Position numbers and translations under genes: made by a program. The notes beneath the pieces were generated by a model. It did no database searches and was not told the origin of the DNA. It worked only from the letters and a program-made list of their open reading frames with translations. A DNA stretch of 64,000 nt from positions 1 to 64,000 of the forward strand of contig JACQZZ010000003.1 of assembly GCA_016213625.1 (NCBI GenBank). Reading direction: 5' to 3'. Position 1 is the first letter of the stretch. Each line of letters starts with the position of its first letter. Shown piece after piece: positions 34,999 to 43,611 of this stretch. This stretch comes from Actinomycetota bacterium (GTDB lineage: Bacteria > Actinomycetota > Acidimicrobiia > Acidimicrobiales > Ilumatobacteraceae).

Positions 34999-35379
34999 GT
35001 GACATGTGCGAACCGGGTGGGTTGGCTGGCGATCGCCGCCGTGCTATTCCCGGTCGTCGTCGCGGCCTGTGGCGACGACTCCGAGTCCGCCGGCACCTTG
35101 CCGCCGCTGCTCACCACCACCACGACCACCACCATCGTGGTCACCACGACCACCACCATCACCTACTACGTGGTGCAGTCGGGCGACACGTTGAGCAAGA
35201 TCGCCAACCGCTTCTCCGTGGACCAGGCCGAACTGATGGCCGTGAACGGCATCACCGATCCCGATCACATCGAGAAGGGCCAGGAGCTGCGCATCCCGGC
35301 ACCGAAGGCCGTCACCGAGACCCTGCCGGCCACCGCCTCCAGCGGCCTCCCCGCCACCAGCACCACCACCGCCCCCTGA
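34999..35379 (+). CDS. LysM-domain lipoprotein
   Basis: 126 residues from GTG 34999. A signal peptide with lipobox (WLAIAAVLFPVVVAAC) is followed by a Thr-rich linker (TTTTTTTIVVTTTTTIT) and one LysM domain (YYVVQSGDTLSKIANRF ... MAVNGITDPDHIEKGQEL), then a Thr/Pro-rich tail. It should be lipid-anchored outside the membrane and bind peptidoglycan. No catalytic domain is attached. A perfect 32-bp palindrome begins 12 bases after its stop. Confidence 0.88.
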   Translation: MTCANRVGWLAIAAVLFPVVVAACGDDSESAGTLPPLLTTTTTTTIVVTTTTTITYYVVQSGDTLSKIANRFSVDQAELMAVNGITDPDHIEKGQELRIPAPKAVTETLPATASSGLPATSTTTAP

Positions 35380-35390
35380 CCCCAACCCGC

Positions 35391-35422
35391 GAACTTAAGT
35401 TCCGACGTCGGAACTTAAGTTC
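35391..35422. repeat. Perfect 32-bp palindrome, AT-rich core
   Basis: GAACTTAAGTTCCGAC followed directly by its reverse complement, with no spacer. Each half also contains the 12-bp palindrome GAACTTAAGTTC, so the site can be read as two identical 12-bp palindromes 20 bp apart, centre to centre. It is strikingly AT-rich for this chromosome. It could be a terminator for the LysM gene (no T-tract follows) or a double operator for the CAP gene that starts 74 bases later. Confidence 0.8.
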
Positions 35423-35495
35423 TGGTGCAGGGTCGTTCGTCAATGGGGTGTCAACCGGGCGTCAAGTGACGCCCTGGACGTGCCGATGAACTGGT

Positions 35496-37046
35496 GTGAT
35501 CGGATGGCGGCTTCCTGGCACGCCGACTCGTCGGCGGCGAGCAGCGGTCACCCTCGTCATCCTCACTGCGGCGCTGGTGGTGGCGCCGGTGATGCGCGAC
35601 GACTCGTCCGCGGTCGACCTCGCTCCGGTCGCCACGCCGTGCCCTCCCGGGAGTGAATGGCAACTGCACGATCTGGTGAACGCCTTCCGTGTGCGCCACG
35701 GTGCGTGGGAACTGCCGCTCAGTGCGGAGCTCACCCGGAAGGCGCAGGCGTGGAGCGAGTCCATGGCGGACTCCGGCGTGCTGGCTCACTCGCCACTCGC
35801 CGACGGCGTGTCGCCGGGCTACACCGCGGTCGCCGAGAACGTCGCGCTCGACGTGAGCGTCGCCGGGGCAGAGGCGTCCTTCGAACAATCGTCGGCCCAT
35901 CGGGCCAACCTGCTCGGTGCTGCCACCGAGATGGGAGTGGGCGTGTCCCGCGACGAGCACGGTCGGGTGTGGGTGGCGCAGTTGTTCGCCCAACGCTCGG
36001 TACCGACCCCCCCGTACCGGGGACCTGCGAACAGCAGTGCGTACCACCCGATCGTGCCCTTCGTGGAGTTGCGGGGTTCCGCGGCCATCGATGCGTCGGT
36101 CTCGCTGCAGGTGACCGGTGAGGGCTCCATCCCGATCGGTGCCACGGCGGTGGTGGCCACCGTCACCGCGTCGGGCGCGACGAACCTCGGCCGGCTGCAG
36201 GTCCTCCTGCCCGACAGCACCGTCGGCGAGACATCGGCCGTGGAGTTCGGACCGCAGGGCGCGTCGGTGTCGACGGTCCTCCCGCTCGACACCGCGGGGC
36301 GGCTCACGCTGCACGCGTCGGTCCCGGTGCACCTGAGTGTGATCGTGTCGGGAGCCTTCGTGCCGACGGGTGGCCCGACCAGCGATGGTCGGTTCACGCC
36401 CGTCGACGCCGTACGCCTCGGGTCGTTCTCCGTCGCGGCCGGTTCGCCCACGTCGGTCGGCGTCATCGGCACCGGCGGTGTCCCGGGCACTGGTGTGCTG
36501 GCAGTGGCGCTCGGTGTGCACGCGCTCGACGACGTCGCAGTCACCGTCGACGGAGCGCCCGCTGCCGGTCTGGTCATCGCCCCGGTCGCTGCCGACGGCA
36601 CCATCGACCTCGACATTCCCGCCAACGCCGCTCCCACCACCGTCACGGTCGACCTGGCCGGGTGGTTCACCGACAGCTCGGCGCCCGCCACGACGAGCGG
36701 GTTGTTCGTGCCGATCACGCCGGGCCGGGTCCTCGACAGCCGCACGGGCTCCGAGCCCGTCGCGGGTGGTCGTCGGGTGTACGTGCCCGGCCGTCACGAC
36801 GTGGGGGCCTGCCCGAGGGCAGTGGCCGCGACCTTGACCATCGTTCCCGGATCGGCCAGCAGCGCCGCCCAACTGGGCCCGATGGACGGGTTCGCCGCCG
36901 GCCAGGTGCCCACGGTCCTGTCCGTCACCCCGAAGGTGCCCGTGTCGGCCACCGCGTTGGTCGCCACCGGCGAAGGGTCCGATCTGGGTGTGTTCACGTC
37001 CGAACCGGCCGAGGTGATGGTCGATCTGGTCGGGTGGTTCCTCTGA
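35496..37046 (+). CDS. Secreted CAP/SCP-domain protein with C-terminal beta-sandwich repeats
   Basis: 516 residues from GTG 35496. An Arg-rich N-terminus and hydrophobic segment (AAVTLVILTAALVVAPV) form a signal peptide. The CAP (SCP/PR1) domain spans about residues 55-170: LVNAFRVRHGAWELPLSAEL, QAWSESMADSGVLAHSPL, VAENVALDV, and HRANLLGAATEMGVGVSRDE, with the cavity His residues. Two beta-rich modules follow, each ending in a V-DLxGWF motif (VTVDLAGWFTD; VMVDLVGWFL) and one with GRVLDSRTG, a module common in actinobacterial surface proteins. CAP proteins act outside the cell. Ligand unknown. Confidence 0.85.
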   Translation: MIGWRLPGTPTRRRRAAVTLVILTAALVVAPVMRDDSSAVDLAPVATPCPPGSEWQLHDLVNAFRVRHGAWELPLSAELTRKAQAWSESMADSGVLAHSPLADGVSPGYTAVAENVALDVSVAGAEASFEQSSAHRANLLGAATEMGVGVSRDEHGRVWVAQLFAQRSVPTPPYRGPANSSAYHPIVPFVELRGSAAIDASVSLQVTGEGSIPIGATAVVATVTASGATNLGRLQVLLPDSTVGETSAVEFGPQGASVSTVLPLDTAGRLTLHASVPVHLSVIVSGAFVPTGGPTSDGRFTPVDAVRLGSFSVAAGSPTSVGVIGTGGVPGTGVLAVALGVHALDDVAVTVDGAPAAGLVIAPVAADGTIDLDIPANAAPTTVTVDLAGWFTDSSAPATTSGLFVPITPGRVLDSRTGSEPVAGGRRVYVPGRHDVGACPRAVAATLTIVPGSASSAAQLGPMDGFAAGQVPTVLSVTPKVPVSATALVATGEGSDLGVFTSEPAEVMVDLVGWFL

Positions 37047-37144
37047 GCGCTCGGGTCCGCTGAGCGAGCGGCACGGCGGAGCCTGCTGCCGCCAGGGACC
37101 GAGGTCCCTAACGTTCAAAAAGGGGCGTTGGTAGGCTGACGCGC

Positions 37145-37843
37145 ATGAGCTTTTGGCCGACCAAGGAGCACTGGAGCGTCGACATTCCGCTCCGTACCAA
37201 CCACTACCTCTGCCCCGCGCTCGAGGAAACAGGGTTCGTGGCCCTCACGCCCTACGCGGGTGAGATCCCCACCGAGGAGTGGGAGTCGCTCGAGTACATG
37301 GATTGGAAGAGCGGCGGCGACACCAACTTCGCGCCGCTCGCCTCGGCCGACGGCACGCTCGACTGCCGTGGGTTCTGGGACAAGGGCAAGACCGACAAGG
37401 ACGCGCTGTGGACCCCGAACGCCGAGAAGGCGCCCACGCTGCGTTCCTATGTCGACAGCATCGGCGCCAACTTCGGTCGCGTGCGCATCATCAAGCTCGA
37501 ACCGCAGGACCGCGAGCAGGCGATGAAGAGCTTCCACCGCGACGACAACAACCGGTTCAACCCCGAGGGCACCGGTTGGGTGGTTCGCACCTGGATCGAG
37601 CTCACCGACGACTCCGACAGTTACATGCTGCTGATGGATCTCGACGAGGACCGTTTGCCCATCCCCAGCACCGAGCGTCGGGTGCCGCTGCCCCGCTTCT
37701 CGCGGTTCGTGGTCGACACGCAGCGCCTGTGGCACGTGGTCGTGCACCACGGCAACGCCCCTCGCTACGGCCTCATCACGAGCGTGGAGTGCACCCCGCA
37801 CCTGCAGGACTGGATCGACAGCCAGGTCCCGGCGCTCGTCTGA
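37145..37843 (+). CDS. Probable 2-oxoglutarate/Fe(II) oxygenase-like protein (Asp/Asn hydroxylase type)
   Basis: 232 residues from ATG 37145. The C-terminal half carries an HxD...H arrangement compatible with a jelly-roll oxygenase: FHRDDNNRFNPEGTGWVVRTWIEL, then RFSRFVVDTQRLWHVVVHHG, APRYGLI with the Arg that usually binds 2-oxoglutarate. This pattern resembles the aspartyl/asparaginyl beta-hydroxylase family. The N-terminal part (MSFWPTKEHWSVDIPLRTNHY) is not one I recognise. It lies 48 bases upstream of the HPr-kinase-like gene on the same strand and may form an operon with it. Assignment is by motif only. Confidence 0.55.
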   Translation: MSFWPTKEHWSVDIPLRTNHYLCPALEETGFVALTPYAGEIPTEEWESLEYMDWKSGGDTNFAPLASADGTLDCRGFWDKGKTDKDALWTPNAEKAPTLRSYVDSIGANFGRVRIIKLEPQDREQAMKSFHRDDNNRFNPEGTGWVVRTWIELTDDSDSYMLLMDLDEDRLPIPSTERRVPLPRFSRFVVDTQRLWHVVVHHGNAPRYGLITSVECTPHLQDWIDSQVPALV

Positions 37844-37891
37844 GCGTCCACCACGCCTGCATCGCGGTCGTCAGGCTCTAGCCTGCCCGCC

Positions 37892-38812
37892 GTGCCATCG
37901 CCCACCGCTCGCTACCGTCCGATGGGTGTCGATGTGCAGCTCGTCGGCGACCTCCCGGAGGTGCAGGCAGCGCTGGAAGCTGGGCTCGGACGGTATCCCG
38001 ACGACCTCGGCGTGGCCGGTTCGCTGCACATCTCCGTGCGCCGGCATCCCGACCAGCCGGGCGACCCTGCATGGCCGCACGTGCAGGCTGCCGACGGAGA
38101 CCACGAGTTGGTGGTGCGTTGCGGGTCGGCGGTGGCCACGCTCCGCTACGCAGACGGCTCGGTGGATCTCGACGTGCCGACGTCGCTCGCGGCGGTGCCC
38201 GATGCGCTGCGGCTGTTCGTCGAGAGCGTGTTCACCGCGTCGCTCGTGCGGGCCGGCCGCCTGCACGCGGTGCACAGCGCATTGGTGGTGTCCGACGGCA
38301 TCGGGCTGGTGCTGCGTGGGCCCTCGGGTGCCGGGAAGAGCACCCTCACCTACTCGTGTCTGCGTCGGGGCATGGGCGTGTGCAGCGACGACTGGGTCTA
38401 CGCGCCGGCGCACACTCGGCCCGAGCGCTTTGCCGGGTACCCCTGGCGGATGATGATGACCGAGGACGCGTCGTCCAGGTTCCCGGAACTCGTCGGGCGC
38501 GTCACCGTGCCCCATCCTGCGGCCGAGGGCAGGAAGGTCCCCGTCGTTCCGCCCGCCGACCAGCAGGTGCCGGTGGCCACGGCACACGCGTTGGTGCTGC
38601 TCGACCCCGACCCGACGCTGTCGTTGCGTGCGGTGTCGGTCGACGAGGCGACGGAACGGTTCTGGTCGTCGGCACTGCCCACCGAGCAGGAGCACCTGGC
38701 GCCCGACTGGGTCGTGTCGCTGTCGACGCTGCCTGCGTTCGTGTTGCGGCGGGGGACGGACCCCATCGCCGCCACTCAGGCGTTGGCCGATCTGGCTGCC
38801 AGCCTGCGGTAG
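37892..38812 (+). CDS. HPr-kinase-like P-loop protein (HprK-related)
   Basis: 306 residues. A P-loop RGPSGAGKST (Lys149) is followed by the HprK-like acidic segment VCSDDWVY, and preceded by RLHAVHSALVVSDGIGLVL, a region shared by HPr-kinase/phosphorylase relatives and PEP-carboxykinase-like kinases. True HprK acts on HPr of the sugar PTS, but no PTS gene is nearby. HprK-related kinases are found in peptide-modification loci (some lasso peptides) and in glycan clusters, where they phosphorylate a peptide or other small acceptor. The product here is not known. Its 3' end overlaps the convergent glycosyltransferase by 37 bases. Confidence 0.72.
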   Translation: MPSPTARYRPMGVDVQLVGDLPEVQAALEAGLGRYPDDLGVAGSLHISVRRHPDQPGDPAWPHVQAADGDHELVVRCGSAVATLRYADGSVDLDVPTSLAAVPDALRLFVESVFTASLVRAGRLHAVHSALVVSDGIGLVLRGPSGAGKSTLTYSCLRRGMGVCSDDWVYAPAHTRPERFAGYPWRMMMTEDASSRFPELVGRVTVPHPAAEGRKVPVVPPADQQVPVATAHALVLLDPDPTLSLRAVSVDEATERFWSSALPTEQEHLAPDWVVSLSTLPAFVLRRGTDPIAATQALADLAASLR

Positions 38813-39909
38813 AGCTGGTCGAACGCGCTCGCGGTGAAGGCCGCGTCGTGCTGGGTGGCCCACGAGTGTGCCGCACGCGACAGCGCGTCGCGCCGAGGTC
38901 GGTCGGCGAGCAGCTGTGTGATGGCATACGCGAGCGTGGCCGGCCGCCGATCCGCGACCGCGACGGCAGCCGGTGTGCGCATCGCGGCGAAGTCGGCGAC
39001 GTGACCGACCGAAGTGCCGACGGTGGGGACGCCACAGGCTGCTGCCTCCAACACTGCCAGCGGCCCCGCGTCGTGATGCGAGGTGAGCGCATGCAGCGCG
39101 GCGCCGGCCAGCACCGGCGCCAGCTGGTCGTGGGGCACGTGGCCGAGGAACTCCACGCGATCGGCGACGCCGAGTTCGGTGGCGAGCTGTTCGTGATGGC
39201 CGGCCAGGGTGTCGCCGCCGGCGATGGTGAGCGTGAGGCGCGGCTCGTCGTGCAGCGCCAACGCGAATGCTCGCAGCAGCAGGTCTTGGTCCTTCACCAG
39301 ATTGCGCCCGGCGAGGTGCACCAGGTGCTGTGGGCGCGGAGGTGTGCCGGCGGCGACCGTGCAGTGTCGGAGATCGGCACCCAGGGGAATCACCTCATGC
39401 ACTCGGCCTCCCGCGGCCTGCACGTGCTGACGCATCCACTCGGTGGCGACGGTGGTGGCGGTGGCACCTCGGAGTGCCAGTAGGGCCAGTCGCCGAGTGC
39501 CGTCGCGCAACCCGCCGCCGTAGCCGATGGCGGGCACTGCGGCCAGCTCGCCGCCACACACACTGACGACGCTGGGCACGCGGAACCGACGTGCGGCGAC
39601 CACCGCGGCGAGGCCCGGCAGGTTGGCCCACAGACCGTGCACCACCTGAGGTCGCCCGTGTCGGCCGATGGCGCGAGGCACCTCGTACAGCACGCGGCCG
39701 ATGTCGACCTTGCCGTGATCGCCGACCGGCACGTTGACGACGGGCGCGCCGAACATCGACCACTCGCCGGGCTCGGTGTCGTGCCCGGTGGCGATGATCG
39801 TGACCTGATGCTGCTCGACCAGCGACTCGACCAGGTGGTGCACGAACGGGATGACGCGCTCGCCGCCGGGAGGGTCCACCCCGCCGGGCACCACGAGCGC
39901 GATTCGCAT
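38776..39909 (-). CDS. GT4-family glycosyltransferase
   Basis: 377 residues from ATG 39909 (MRIALVVPGGVDPPGGERV). GT-B fold: an N-terminal acceptor domain and a C-terminal donor domain with HLVHLAGRNLVKDQDLLLRA, VEFLGHVPHDQLAPVLAGA, and ADAGPLAVLEAAACGVPTVGT in the form HDAGPLAVLEAAACG (the EX7E-like donor site). It transfers a sugar from a nucleotide donor. It is divergent from the nucleotidyltransferase gene (66-bp gap) and convergent with the HprK-like gene, so it is not part of their transcripts, though physically inside the same island. Confidence 0.88.
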   Translation of the reverse strand: MRIALVVPGGVDPPGGERVIPFVHHLVESLVEQHQVTIIATGHDTEPGEWSMFGAPVVNVPVGDHGKVDIGRVLYEVPRAIGRHGRPQVVHGLWANLPGLAAVVAARRFRVPSVVSVCGGELAAVPAIGYGGGLRDGTRRLALLALRGATATTVATEWMRQHVQAAGGRVHEVIPLGADLRHCTVAAGTPPRPQHLVHLAGRNLVKDQDLLLRAFALALHDEPRLTLTIAGGDTLAGHHEQLATELGVADRVEFLGHVPHDQLAPVLAGAALHALTSHHDAGPLAVLEAAACGVPTVGTSVGHVADFAAMRTPAAVAVADRRPATLAYAITQLLADRPRRDALSRAAHSWATQHDAAFTASAFDQLYRRLAARSANA

Positions 39910-39975
39910 GCCCCGAGTCTGGCAGGGACGGGCGTCGCTAGTGTCGGGCAGATCGCTGCTCCGCTCGTCACCCCG

Positions 39976-41022
39976 ATGCGCGACCGCCAACTCCAGGTGG
40001 TTGACGCCGTGCTCGCTCGTGTGCAGGGCCGAACGTCGAAGCCGCTCGCATGGTCACTGCCCGACGTGCAGCTCGCAGGACTGGCCACCGGACTCACCGC
40101 GCTCGCCGCCACGTCCGACGTGTTCGCGGCCGACGCGCCGGAGGTGCGCGACTACCTGGTCGATCAGCAGCGGCAGGTCGCCGGTCGGGTCGAGCGGTTC
40201 CGTGAGGTCACGCCACGCGTGCTCGCCGCCTTGGCGTCCGCCGACCTCGTCGCGGTGCCGGTGAAGGGTGCGGTGCTCACCGGTGCGGCCGGCGACGACC
40301 CGGTGTGGCCCCAGCCGGCAACGCGTCCGATGAGCGACATCGACCTGTTGGTCGCGCCGCACCAGCGCGCACAGGCCGCTGCCGTATTGGCGCGTGGGGG
40401 TTGGTCGTTGCACTCGTCGTCGGACCACGAGGACACGTTCCTCGCCTGGGGCGACGGCGGACAGGGCCGTCTGGACGGCGAGTCCGTCGAGCACAACGGG
40501 CGTGTGGAGGTGCACCCCGGTTGGGTGGAGTTCCTCCACGGCTATCTGGCATGCGGCTTCGAACTCCGCCCCCATCTCCGCCACACCGACGACGGGCAGT
40601 GGCGGCTGAGCAACTCAGCGCTCGCCGCGCACGTCATCGGCCATCTGGCGTCCACCGTGGTGCGTGCCGAGGTACGGGCGGTGAACGTCGTCGACGTCTG
40701 GTTCCTGCACGCTCGCGGTGTCGACTGGTCGGCGATCGGTGAGGTGCAGCAGGAGGTCGACCCGCGGCTCACCGCGCCCGGCCTGTGGCTGGTCGATCGT
40801 CTGCTCCCGGATGTCGTGCCGCCGTGGTTGCTCCAGCGCGAGCTCGCCCGGCTGCCCCATCCCGATGTGCTCGATGCGCTCTCGCCTGCCTCGGTGCTGC
40901 GCGACCCCACGCAGCGCACCACCATGCGATGGCGATCGTCGTTCGCCTCGTCGGTCGCGGAACGGGCGGCGGTGGGTCGGCAGGCGAGTGAGTCGGTCGT
41001 GGCGAGGGTTCGTCGCCGATGA
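39976..41022 (+). CDS. Nucleotidyltransferase-family protein (PF14907, NTP_transf_5 type)
   Basis: 348 residues from ATG 39976. The polymerase-beta-like signature is clear: VAVPVKGAVLTGAAGDDPVW, then RPMSDIDLLVAPHQRAQA with Asp121 and Asp123 as the metal pair. A later acidic/His region (VEVHPGWVEFLH) fits the family. These proteins occur in peptide-natural-product and exopolysaccharide clusters with HprK-related kinases. Their chemical role is mostly untested. It is the first gene of a four-gene coupled unit (39976-44438) and overlaps the next start (ATGA). Confidence 0.8.
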   Translation: MRDRQLQVVDAVLARVQGRTSKPLAWSLPDVQLAGLATGLTALAATSDVFAADAPEVRDYLVDQQRQVAGRVERFREVTPRVLAALASADLVAVPVKGAVLTGAAGDDPVWPQPATRPMSDIDLLVAPHQRAQAAAVLARGGWSLHSSSDHEDTFLAWGDGGQGRLDGESVEHNGRVEVHPGWVEFLHGYLACGFELRPHLRHTDDGQWRLSNSALAAHVIGHLASTVVRAEVRAVNVVDVWFLHARGVDWSAIGEVQQEVDPRLTAPGLWLVDRLLPDVVPPWLLQRELARLPHPDVLDALSPASVLRDPTQRTTMRWRSSFASSVAERAAVGRQASESVVARVRRR

Positions 41023-42086
41023 AGGTGGCCATCGTCATGCCGCCCGCCACCGGCTTTATGCCCGCGGCCGCCGTCGCGAGATGGAGCACGGTGACCGCAG
41101 CGGCCGAGGCGCTGCACCGCGACGGTCGTGCCGACCCGGAGGTGCACTGCCGTCACGTCAGCGAGTCGGCAGTGGTGGAACGCAACGGAGTCGAGTACCG
41201 ATTCCATTCGTCCGACCGGGCACTCGCCGCGTCCATCGGGAGCGCACGACCCGACGTCGTCCACGTGCACGGGCTCGGCTGGGCGCGGTTGATCCGTCGG
41301 CTCCACACCGGAGTCCGCGGCGTGCCCCTCGTGGCGCAGCACCACGGCGAGCTCCCGTTCACCGGTCGGGCGAGGGCGGGCCATCGCATGATTCGTCGGC
41401 ACATCGACGGCTACCTGTTCACGGGCGCGTCCACCGGCCAGGTGCAACCGTGGGTCGACGGTGGGGTCATCTCGCCGACCGCGCGTTGGTTCGAGGTGCT
41501 GGAAGCCGGCTCGCTGCTGCCGTCGGTCCCTGCACCGTCGGTGCAGCTCGAGGGCGACCCGGCGGTCCTGTGGGTGGGGCGTCTGAACGAGGGGAAGGAC
41601 CCGCTCACCGCCGTCGACGCGTTCGCACTCGCCGCCTCCACCCTGCCGCAGGCGCACCTGCACCTCCTGGCGTCCGACCGCACGCTGGAGCGCGAGGTGC
41701 GTGCGCGGATCGATGCGCTCGGCGTCGTCGGAGGCCGGGTCCATCTGCACGACGCCGTGCCGCACGAGCAGATCGCGGCGTGGTACGCCGCGTCCCATCT
41801 GTTCGTCTCGACCAGCCGTCACGAAGGGTCGGGCTACTCGCTCATCGAAGCGCTGACCTGCGGTTGCGTGCCGGTGGTGACGTCCATTCCGCCGCATCGA
41901 GCCATCGTCGGCGAGCTCGGCGGCCAGTTCGCGCCCGGCGACGCCCGCGGGGCGGCGGTGAGTCTGGCGACCTGTTCGACGATGCCCCGTGAACCGATCG
42001 CCACTGCAGCACGTACCATCGTGTCGTGGGGGAGGGTCGCCGAGCAGCTGGTCGGTGCCTACACCTCAGTGGTGCAGCGGACTTGA
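41019..42086 (+). CDS. GT4-family glycosyltransferase
   Basis: 355 residues, starting inside the stop of the nucleotidyltransferase gene. N-terminal domain MKVAIVMPPATGFMPAAAVA ... DVVHVHGLGWARLI. Donor domain VLWVGRLNEGKDPLTAVDAF, LHDAVPHEQIAAWYAASHLF, and SRHEGSGYSLIEALTCGCVPVV with the EX7E pair. Retaining GT-B enzyme by family, acceptor and sugar unknown. Translational coupling with the genes before it and the short gap (25 bases) to the radical SAM gene suggest one pathway. Confidence 0.9.
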   Translation: MKVAIVMPPATGFMPAAAVARWSTVTAAAEALHRDGRADPEVHCRHVSESAVVERNGVEYRFHSSDRALAASIGSARPDVVHVHGLGWARLIRRLHTGVRGVPLVAQHHGELPFTGRARAGHRMIRRHIDGYLFTGASTGQVQPWVDGGVISPTARWFEVLEAGSLLPSVPAPSVQLEGDPAVLWVGRLNEGKDPLTAVDAFALAASTLPQAHLHLLASDRTLEREVRARIDALGVVGGRVHLHDAVPHEQIAAWYAASHLFVSTSRHEGSGYSLIEALTCGCVPVVTSIPPHRAIVGELGGQFAPGDARGAAVSLATCSTMPREPIATAARTIVSWGRVAEQLVGAYTSVVQRT

Positions 42087-42111
42087 CACCGCGACTGAAC
42101 AGGGAGATTCG

Positions 42112-43611
42112 GTGACTCACATGGCCACGGTGTTGTTGGCGCATTCGTACTTCTTGCAGCTCGATCCGAAGCAGCACGCGAAGATGAAGCCCTACCCGCC
42201 GCTCAACACCCTGCACGCCGCGACGGTGTTGCGCAACGACGGCATCGAGGTGGCGGTGTTCGACGCGATGCTCGCCGCCGATGAGTCCGACTTCCAGGTC
42301 AGCCTCGACCTCCACCGCCCCGAGATCGTCGTGTTGTTCGAGGACAACTTCAACTTCCTCTCCAAGATGTGCCTCACGCGCATGCGTCAGGCCGCCATCA
42401 CGATGATCCACATGGCGCGCGCCGCCGGCTGTCGGGTCGCGGTCACCGGCGCCGATGTCACCGATCACCCAGAGGTGTACCTCGAGGCCGGTGCCGAGGC
42501 GTGCTTCCTCGGTGAAGGCGAGCACACGATGCACGAGGTGGTCGCGCGCTGGCTCGGCGATGATCCGCACCAGTCGGTGGCCGATCTGGCCGGCGTGGCC
42601 ACGTTGGTCGAGGGCGGCGTCGTGTCGAACGGCCGTCGGCCCATCGAGCGTCATCCCGACGTGTTCGGCCTTCCCTCTCGCGATCTCGTCGACATCGATG
42701 CGTATCGCACCGCGTGGCAGGAGGCGCACGGCAAGTTCTCGCTCAACGTGGTGTCCACGCGCGGATGCCCGTACTCCTGCAACTGGTGCGCGAAGCCCAT
42801 CTGGGGTCAGCGCTACTCCATGCGTTCCGCATCGGAAGTCGCCGACGAGGTGATCCACCTCGCTCGCGACTACCAGCCGGATCACCTGTGGTTCGCCGAC
42901 GACATCTTCGGTCTGCGCAGCGACTGGTTGGCCGCGTTCGCCGATCGTCTGCAGGCGGCCGAGGTGCGGGTGCCGTTCACGATGCAGAGCCGTTGCGACC
43001 TGATGAACGAACAGGCTGTCGATGCCCTGGCTCGGTCGGGGTGCGACGAGGTGTGGCTGGGCTGCGAGAGCGGCAGCCAACGCATCCTCGATGCGATGGA
43101 CAAGGAGATCACGGTCGAGCAGATCCGGGTGGCCCGTCAACGACTGGGCGACCACGGCATTCGTGCCTGCTTCTTCATCCAGTTCGGCTACCCCGGTGAG
43201 ACGTGGGACGACATCGAGAAGACCGTGGCGCTCGTCGCGGAACTGTTGCCCGACGACATTGGCGTGAGCGTGAGCTACCCGCTCCCCGGTACTCGCTTCC
43301 ACGAGATGGTGAAGCTGGAACTCGACGAACAGGCCAACTGGGAGACCTCGGGCGACCTGACGATGATGTTCCACGGCACGTACCCCACCGACATCTACCG
43401 CGAGCTCCACCTCAGCCTGCACGATCTGCTCGATCTGCGTCGCCGCGAAGCAGGTCTCAGCCGGGCGAAGCACGCGATGCTGCCCGACGTGCCGGTCGAC
43501 GAGCACCACCGTCGTGTCGAGGATCGGTGGATCGCGCTGCGGGCCCGCGAGGTGGCCGAGCGCAACCCGAACCCCACCCGTCTGCGGATCCCGGTGTTGA
43601 CTCAGCCGTGA
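42112..43611 (+). CDS. B12-binding-domain radical SAM enzyme
   Basis: 499 residues from GTG 42112, which has AGGGAG five bases upstream. An ATG at 42121 is an alternative. The N-terminal third looks like a cobalamin-binding Rossmann domain (VLLAHSYFLQLDPKQHAKM, VLRNDGIEVAVFDAM, RVAVTGADVTDHPEVY, AEACFLGEGEHT). The radical SAM core has the cluster motif CPYSCNWC (Cys219, Cys223, Cys226), the SAM-binding GCESGSQRILDAM, and YPGETWDDI. Relatives methylate unreactive carbons or rearrange skeletons in natural-product and lipid/glycan pathways. It overlaps the methyltransferase start (GTGA). Confidence 0.88.
   Translation: MTHMATVLLAHSYFLQLDPKQHAKMKPYPPLNTLHAATVLRNDGIEVAVFDAMLAADESDFQVSLDLHRPEIVVLFEDNFNFLSKMCLTRMRQAAITMIHMARAAGCRVAVTGADVTDHPEVYLEAGAEACFLGEGEHTMHEVVARWLGDDPHQSVADLAGVATLVEGGVVSNGRRPIERHPDVFGLPSRDLVDIDAYRTAWQEAHGKFSLNVVSTRGCPYSCNWCAKPIWGQRYSMRSASEVADEVIHLARDYQPDHLWFADDIFGLRSDWLAAFADRLQAAEVRVPFTMQSRCDLMNEQAVDALARSGCDEVWLGCESGSQRILDAMDKEITVEQIRVARQRLGDHGIRACFFIQFGYPGETWDDIEKTVALVAELLPDDIGVSVSYPLPGTRFHEMVKLELDEQANWETSGDLTMMFHGTYPTDIYRELHLSLHDLLDLRRREAGLSRAKHAMLPDVPVDEHHRRVEDRWIALRAREVAERNPNPTRLRIPVLTQP

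Noticed and set aside
33048-35489. An 813-codon plus-strand open frame
   Set aside because: Antisense to the two alpha/beta hydrolase genes and out of frame with the polyprenyl synthase and LysM genes. No coherent domain in translation.
37047-42111. A lasso-peptide or other RiPP precursor gene in the HprK-like/radical SAM island
   Set aside because: I read the short gaps (37047-37144, 37844-37891, 39910-39975, 42087-42111) in all frames and found no small frame with a leader-core pattern or a good ribosome-binding site. No PqqD, cyclase or leader peptidase is present either.
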